From an uncultured Clostridia bacterium (GTDB lineage: Bacteria; Bacillota; Clostridia; Christensenellales; UBA1242), in assembly GCA_934747885.1 (NCBI GenBank), contig CAKVHE010000001.1, positions 515,615-579,614 on the forward strand: a stretch of DNA of 64,000 nucleotides, written 5' to 3'. The notes below the pieces were generated by a model. That model saw only the letters and a list, made by a program, of their open reading frames with translations. It did not search any database and was not told the origin of the DNA. Positions 60,184 to 64,000 of this stretch are shown here, in pieces. A program made the position numbers and the translations under genes. The first letter of the stretch is position 1. Each line of letters opens with the position of its first letter.

Positions 60184-61695
60184 TTATTTTGTTCCTATTT
60201 CCGGTCTGACCATAGATTCAATAAATTCAATCTCTTCTTTTGATAATTTGTATTTTTCATAAAGTTCTTTATCTGTCCAAGATTTTGAGAAATCTTGCAT
60301 CGGTATTAACGTGTAAACTTTAGACATTGCATCTTGAGTTACTTTTTTTAATCCCATTAAAAAATGAAAAAATTTGGTATTTACATAACTGATTACATTT
60401 TCACATTCTTTTTTAGTTTCAAAAGGTCCATACATTATGTAAGTTTGAGTACATAGTGAATTTGGTTCGCCCAATATTGGCTTTATTATATCGTTACCAA
60501 GTTCTCCGGAACCGATTGCCTTAGGGACATAAACTTTCCATTTATCTATCCATTCCTTATTTTTAGAAATAATATAATTTTGCGGTAAGTATCCAGTTCT
60601 CTTATTAGCATAAACTTTAATATTTCCACTTAGTGCAAAGTCATTAAAACTTGAGTATAATCCAAAAGGTGTTTGAGGACTAACAATTTCAGAAAAAGAT
60701 TTTTCATGTAATTCTGATACTTTTCTAATAATTGAAATTGCTTGATTATACCTTATAAAAGTGTCATTGTTTTCTTCAAGTAAAGGACGTTCAGATTGTG
60801 TAATCGTATTGTTTTTATGAGTGTAAATTTTACATAATCCACGATTATCTCTATCCCAAAGAAAATAACATACTCCACCTTTTATTTCGACACCAGAGAA
60901 ACAATCGCTAGCGTCAATGAAGTCGTGTATTATTCGCAGTCTGTCATCATGCAACATCTCATCTCTAAACTCGTCTAATCCACGACCACCAGCGAACCAA
61001 CGACTTGGTATAATCATTGACAAATATCTAGGTTGTAACTTTTTGGCTTGCTCAACAAATTTTTGATATAATGAAATAGCATAACTTTCTTGCTGGACAC
61101 CAACATTTAATTGATAAGGTGGATTGCCGATAATAACATCAAATTTCATATTAAATAACTCCTGTGGATTTTCTGTGTGAATAAATTGGTAGGCGTAAGT
61201 TTCCATACTATCATCTCTTGTATAGGTTTCGACATTATCGCCAACACCACAAAATTTACATTTGTGATTTTCAAAAGCATGCTTAATTTTGTCAAACTTA
61301 ATATTTCCATTTTCAGCATTGAAGGTTGTCGCAATAGAATACTTTCCATTTGCAGTTTTACTACAATAAACACTTCTGCGAGAAAGCAAACTTGTAAGTT
61401 GTGTAATTGCAATCCCGTAAAGTTGTTTTGTGAAAATATGGTTTATTCTTTGTTGCAAATTTGGAATTTGTTTTTCTAAGCCAACTAGCAATCTTTTTGC
61501 AATCTCTCTTAAAAACACTCCACTTTTTGTGCAAGGGTCTAAAAATGTTGTATTAGGGTTTTCAAAAAGTTCTTGTGGCAACATATCAAGCATTTCATTT
61601 GCAATTTTTGGACTTGTAAAAACTTCATCAGAACTCAAGTTTGCCAAACAATTTAAGACATCTGGATTATGTGTTTCATTTATCATTAGTGTCAT
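60184..61695 (-). CDS. Adenine-specific DNA methyltransferase (Eco57I type)
   Basis: A 503-residue N6-adenine methyltransferase. Motif I-like FLDPCTKSGVFLREIAKRL (about 49-67) binds S-adenosylmethionine, and the catalytic motif IV VIIGNPPYQLNVG is at about 183-195. Further motifs LSMIIPSRWFAGGRGLDEFR and the C-terminal target-recognition-type region (NKRTGYLPQNYIISKNKEWI) are present. The upstream 214-residue gene overlaps its start by 20 bases and carries a second SAM-binding motif but no NPPY. It probably protects host DNA against the GIY-YIG-helicase gene downstream. Confidence 0.92.
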   Translation of the reverse strand: MTLMINETHNPDVLNCLANLSSDEVFTSPKIANEMLDMLPQELFENPNTTFLDPCTKSGVFLREIAKRLLVGLEKQIPNLQQRINHIFTKQLYGIAITQLTSLLSRRSVYCSKTANGKYSIATTFNAENGNIKFDKIKHAFENHKCKFCGVGDNVETYTRDDSMETYAYQFIHTENPQELFNMKFDVIIGNPPYQLNVGVQQESYAISLYQKFVEQAKKLQPRYLSMIIPSRWFAGGRGLDEFRDEMLHDDRLRIIHDFIDASDCFSGVEIKGGVCYFLWDRDNRGLCKIYTHKNNTITQSERPLLEENNDTFIRYNQAISIIRKVSELHEKSFSEIVSPQTPFGLYSSFNDFALSGNIKVYANKRTGYLPQNYIISKNKEWIDKWKVYVPKAIGSGELGNDIIKPILGEPNSLCTQTYIMYGPFETKKECENVISYVNTKFFHFLMGLKKVTQDAMSKVYTLIPMQDFSKSWTDKELYEKYKLSKEEIEFIESMVRPEIGTK

Positions 61696-62320
61696 TCTCC
61701 TTTAAGTTTAAATAGTGTGTAAGTGGGTATGTTTTGATTGGCTTTTCTATAAAATCGCCAAACAAAGTTTCTTTTTTATCATTTTGGGTAAGTAATTGCT
61801 CGTAATGGAAATCTCGTCTTTGAACCAAACTACCTTTTACGAAAGACCATTCAGCAAAAGTAATTGGTTCATTTGTGCTTGTTTTCATTGAAAGGGCGTC
61901 ACCACACAAAATATTTTTTGACAAAACAAATTTGACAATATCCAAATACTCTTGCTTGATATTTTTTTTGAAAAGTGCTTTATATTCTTTCTCAAAATAT
62001 TCAAACAAACGGTTTTGACACTCCAAAACATTGTCTGGCATAATGTCAACGCCATAGCAAGACATAACTGTAATAAGTCCGTTTTTCTCATATTCCCATT
62101 GACTTTTTTTGTATCTAGATTTAACAACTTCTAACTTTCGTCTTAAAATTTCAATCAAAAAATTTCCATTTCCGCATGCCGGTTCTAAAAATCTGCTATC
62201 TATTCTTTCAGTTTCTTGCTTTACCAAATCAAGCATTGCATTTACTTCTCGTTCGTTTGTAAACACTTCGCCTTTATCTCGCACTCGTTTTTTACTTTTT
62301 ATTTGTTTTTCATCTGCCAT
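61676..62320 (-). CDS. Partial methyltransferase subunit (motif I only)
   Basis: A 214-residue protein with a SAM-binding motif FLEPACGNGNFLIEILRR (about 42-59) and a region similar to adenine methylases (YGVDIMPDNVLECQNRLFEY). The catalytic NPPY motif IV is absent; at the matching place the sequence reads NEPITFAEWSFVKGS. It overlaps the start of the full methylase gene by 20 bases. Either it is an accessory subunit that supports the second methylase, or half of a split enzyme. It is the first gene of the operon; its start codon lies just after a hairpin that covers the ribosome binding site. Confidence 0.8.
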   Translation of the reverse strand: MADEKQIKSKKRVRDKGEVFTNEREVNAMLDLVKQETERIDSRFLEPACGNGNFLIEILRRKLEVVKSRYKKSQWEYEKNGLITVMSCYGVDIMPDNVLECQNRLFEYFEKEYKALFKKNIKQEYLDIVKFVLSKNILCGDALSMKTSTNEPITFAEWSFVKGSLVQRRDFHYEQLLTQNDKKETLFGDFIEKPIKTYPLTHYLNLKENDTNDK

Positions 62321-62323
62321 AGA

Positions 62324-62358
62324 AAAAAGCCCCTTTGAATAATAAAAAGGGACTTTTT
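62324..62358 (-). promoter_or_regulatory. Leader hairpin covering the restriction-operon ribosome binding site
   Basis: On the minus strand AAAAAGTCCCTTT and AAAGGGGCTTTTT (one mismatch) form a long stem just upstream of the ATG at 62320. The second arm contains AAAGGGG, the only Shine-Dalgarno-like sequence, and the U-rich end gives it the shape of a terminator. It can therefore limit transcription or translation of the operon. Confidence 0.6.
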
Positions 62359-62382
62359 AATGGTTTTTGTAGAAAGAAAAAA

Positions 62383-62439
62383 GGTCTACTATTTTTGCAA
62401 TTATTGACTTAAATAAGTGAGTTTAAATTAAAATAGACC
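62383..62439. repeat. Inverted repeat in the restriction-operon leader
   Basis: GGTCTA (62383-62388) with following TTTT, and AAAATAGACC (62430-62439), are complementary with a 3-base interruption. It lies between the leader hairpin and the right-flank hairpin. Confidence 0.45.
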
Positions 62440-62510
62440 ACTAATTTTTAAAATTTAGATACAAATTTTTGAAATATATGTTATAATGGCTTTGTTAATA
62501 TATAAAAAGA

Positions 62511-62537
62511 GACCATCTAATGCAAAAGTAGGTGGTC
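62511..62537. repeat. Hairpin at the right end of the restriction-like operon
   Basis: GACCATCTA (62511-62519) and TAGGTGGTC (62529-62537), preceded by AAAAAGA and followed by TTTTT, closely match the hairpin at 56784-56820. ATTAGATG at 62609-62616 is the reverse complement of CATCTAAT (62514-62521), paralleling the left end. Confidence 0.7.
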
Positions 62538-62675
62538 TTTTTATATGATTTTTAAAATTAAATTTAAGAAATTTTCAAAATATGAATTTACTCCCTTAAT
62601 TTTTTAACATTAGATGTCCTTATAAAGATAGAAGGGCAACCTTTACAAGTTAAAATATATGAGGAGGATTTTTAT

Positions 62676-63611
62676 ATGAAACTTAAAGAATGGCTAAGTG
62701 TATGGCTAGAAAAATACACAAAACACACTGTGAAACTGCGAACCTATGACCGATATAAATACATCATAGAAAAGCACATCAATCCTAAGCTCGGGAGTTA
62801 TGAATTAGATGACCTAAATGGTGAGATTTTTCAAGACTTTGTTTTGAGTGAACTTGAAAACGGAAACTTGAACACAAACGGAAAACTTGCTAACAACTCT
62901 GTTATTGGAATTGTGAATGTTTTGAAAGGAAGTATGGCACTCGCTAAATCATTGGATAAAGTGCAAAGAGATGAAATAAAGAAAATCAAGTTGCCAAGTC
63001 CAACCGAAAAACCGGTCACTGCTTTTGAAAAACATGAACAAGAAAAGATTGAAAAGTATTGCCTTGCTTCAAACAAAAGTAATTACATTGGAATTGTGAT
63101 TTGCCTTTATACAGGAATTAGACTTGGAGAACTATTAGCACTTACTTGGGAAGATATAGATTTTCAAACAGGAATTATGAGCATTACAAAAACAAGTTAC
63201 AGAATTAAAGAGAATGGCGTGCCTAGAATTGTGATAGATAATCCAAAAACGAAAAATTCAAGCAGAGTTATCCCACTTCCAAAAGCATTATTAGATATAT
63301 TGAAGAAAATTAAGAAAACATCTAATTCAAAATATGTTATTTCAACTCGCACTGGTGGAATTGTTGGAACAAGAGCATATCAAAGAACTTATGAAAGAAT
63401 TTTAATCAAAATTGGAGTTGCCTATAAAAACTTTCACTCACTTCGACACACCTTTGCTACTCGTGCTATTGAAATGGGAATGGACATTAAAACTCTATCC
63501 GAAATTCTTGGACATAAAAATCCAGTTGTAACTCTTACAAGATATACCCACTCAATGATGTCTTACAAAACAGATATGATGAATAAAATGGGCAAAATGC
63601 TTGCTGTCTAG
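62676..63611 (+). CDS. Tyrosine recombinase / site-specific integrase
   Basis: A 311-residue phage-type integrase. An N-terminal SAM-like core-binding domain (about 1-100: LKEWLSVWLEKYTKHTVKLR) is followed by the catalytic domain with Arg in YTGIRLGELLALTWEDID (about 148), the Lys strand (KTKNSSRVIPLP), HSLRHTFATRA (His-x-x-Arg, about 254-257), LGHKNPVVT (about 277) and the nucleophile Tyr in TRYTHSM (about 290). The gene has an excellent GAGGAGG ribosome binding site. It resembles integrases of mobile elements of Firmicutes and may have brought in or rearranged the adjacent island. No attachment site could be identified with confidence. Confidence 0.94.
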   Translation: MKLKEWLSVWLEKYTKHTVKLRTYDRYKYIIEKHINPKLGSYELDDLNGEIFQDFVLSELENGNLNTNGKLANNSVIGIVNVLKGSMALAKSLDKVQRDEIKKIKLPSPTEKPVTAFEKHEQEKIEKYCLASNKSNYIGIVICLYTGIRLGELLALTWEDIDFQTGIMSITKTSYRIKENGVPRIVIDNPKTKNSSRVIPLPKALLDILKKIKKTSNSKYVISTRTGGIVGTRAYQRTYERILIKIGVAYKNFHSLRHTFATRAIEMGMDIKTLSEILGHKNPVVTLTRYTHSMMSYKTDMMNKMGKMLAV

Positions 63612-63920
63612 TTTTTGTACAATATTTGACAACTAACTCCAATTTCGTGAACTTGAAAAATTGCAAGAACGCAAACGCAGAAGAAAAGAAAAAGATTTTG
63701 AGATGTAAACTGAGTATAATAAGTAAACTGAAAAATCTGTCATTAAATATAGCATTTATTATATAAATATGCTAAAATACTAATATAGAAAAGGGATTGA
63801 AAGGTTCAGTGTTTTTGAAACAACCGGATTTAACTGTGCACTTGGGCTCCATTTATTCTTTTCAAAAAACACGAAAAATAATAAAAATGAAAACAAAAAT
63901 TTAGAATCATTAGGAGAAAA
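63612..63920 (+). other. Intergenic stretch with a possible gene-end relic
   Basis: About 309 bases without an intact gene. A short in-frame stretch near 63650-63708 reads ELEKLQERKRRRKEKDFEM and a stop, as the end of a gene would, but no start precedes it, so it is best seen as a remnant. A GAATCATTAGGAGAA ribosome binding site for the next gene begins at 63904. Confidence 0.4.
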
Positions 63921-64000
63921 ATGATGAAAAACAAAATATATCCACGTCCACACGACAAACAAATTGTTTATCTTAAAAACGTAATTAAAAATCCAAAAAT
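63921..64000 (+). CDS. Start of a putative hexapeptide acetyltransferase, truncated by the window edge
   Basis: Only 26 residues are visible from ATG 63921 (a second ATG follows at once), behind TTAGGAGAA. KIYPRPHDKQIVYLKNVIKN resembles the N-terminus of CatB/Vat-type xenobiotic acetyltransferases, which continue with a left-handed beta-helix. The assignment rests on a short region and is tentative. Confidence 0.5.
   Translation, partial: MMKNKIYPRPHDKQIVYLKNVIKNPK

Noticed and set aside
34554..63611. One integrative element from tRNA-Ser(UGA) to the integrase
   Set aside because: No second copy of the tRNA 3' end was seen near the integrase, and core-like genes lie between, so a single element is not supported.
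63780..63962. 60-codon minus-strand open frame at the right edge
   Set aside because: Phe-rich antisense to the acetyltransferase start and its leader; no start signals.

Overview
This window looks like chromosomal DNA of an anaerobic, low-GC Firmicute, most likely a gut-associated member of the class Clostridia; genus cannot be judged from sequence alone. The evidence is the codon and promoter style (AT-rich, sigma-A type TTGACA/TATAAT promoters, AGGAGA ribosome binding sites, frequent TTG/GTG starts), a Soj/Spo0J-type ParA-ParB pair with B. subtilis-type parS sites, an [FeFe]-hydrogenase-like protein, an M60-like (mucin-type) metallopeptidase and the absence of respiratory genes.

Layout. 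1-5.0 kb is a leftward block: lipoprotein fragment, DegV fatty-acid-binding protein, signal peptidase I, two small membrane proteins and FtsH. CvpA follows on the other strand. 5.95-6.45 kb is a gene-free array of six parS palindromes next to parB and parA (6.4-8.1 kb). Then come a tRNA-Arg, a stand-alone FakA C-terminal domain, a metal-resistance operon (ArsR, HMA chaperone, P1B ATPase; 9.4-11.8 kb), two large secreted proteins read leftward, glmS, a tRNA-Ser with a decayed copy of its 3' end, lysS and a GT4 glycosyltransferase. 21.3-24.2 kb carries a small unknown protein and two tandem paralogues that look like very divergent sigma factors with a repeated C-terminal module. 24-34.4 kb holds a nucleosidase, small membrane proteins, a lipoprotein, the hydrogenase, a nucleoside hydrolase, a DisA-like protein, hisS, a PH-domain protein and TraX.

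From tRNA-Ser(UGA) at 34.55 kb onward the content becomes more accessory. There is a peptidase E gene with an apparent ACG start inside A+T-rich repeats, HEPN-like orphans, a 1017-residue M60-like surface protease, a radical SAM protein, and a compact non-ribosomal-peptide-like set (Sfp transferase and XRE regulator facing condensation, adenylation and carrier proteins and an HdeD-like membrane protein; 42-47.4 kb), then SDR, beta-lactamase-fold and Nudix genes. 51.2-64 kb is a mosaic defence/mobile island: truncated S51 peptidase, OLD-family nuclease, internally deleted IS200-like element, GIY-YIG/DUF5655 protein, AbiU2-like HEPN protein, SLOG protein, a five-gene leftward restriction-modification-like operon (split methyltransferase, zinc-ribbon protein, helical protein, GIY-YIG-helicase fusion), and a tyrosine recombinase. 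The window ends in the start of what looks like a hexapeptide acetyltransferase.

The items most worth following up are the tandem sigma-like genes with a triplicated module, the five-gene GIY-YIG/helicase/split-methylase operon with its hairpin-occluded leader and near-identical flanking hairpins, the compact C-A-T cluster, the parS array whose last member doubles as the parB terminator, and several promoters placed so that the mRNA should start at the ATG.
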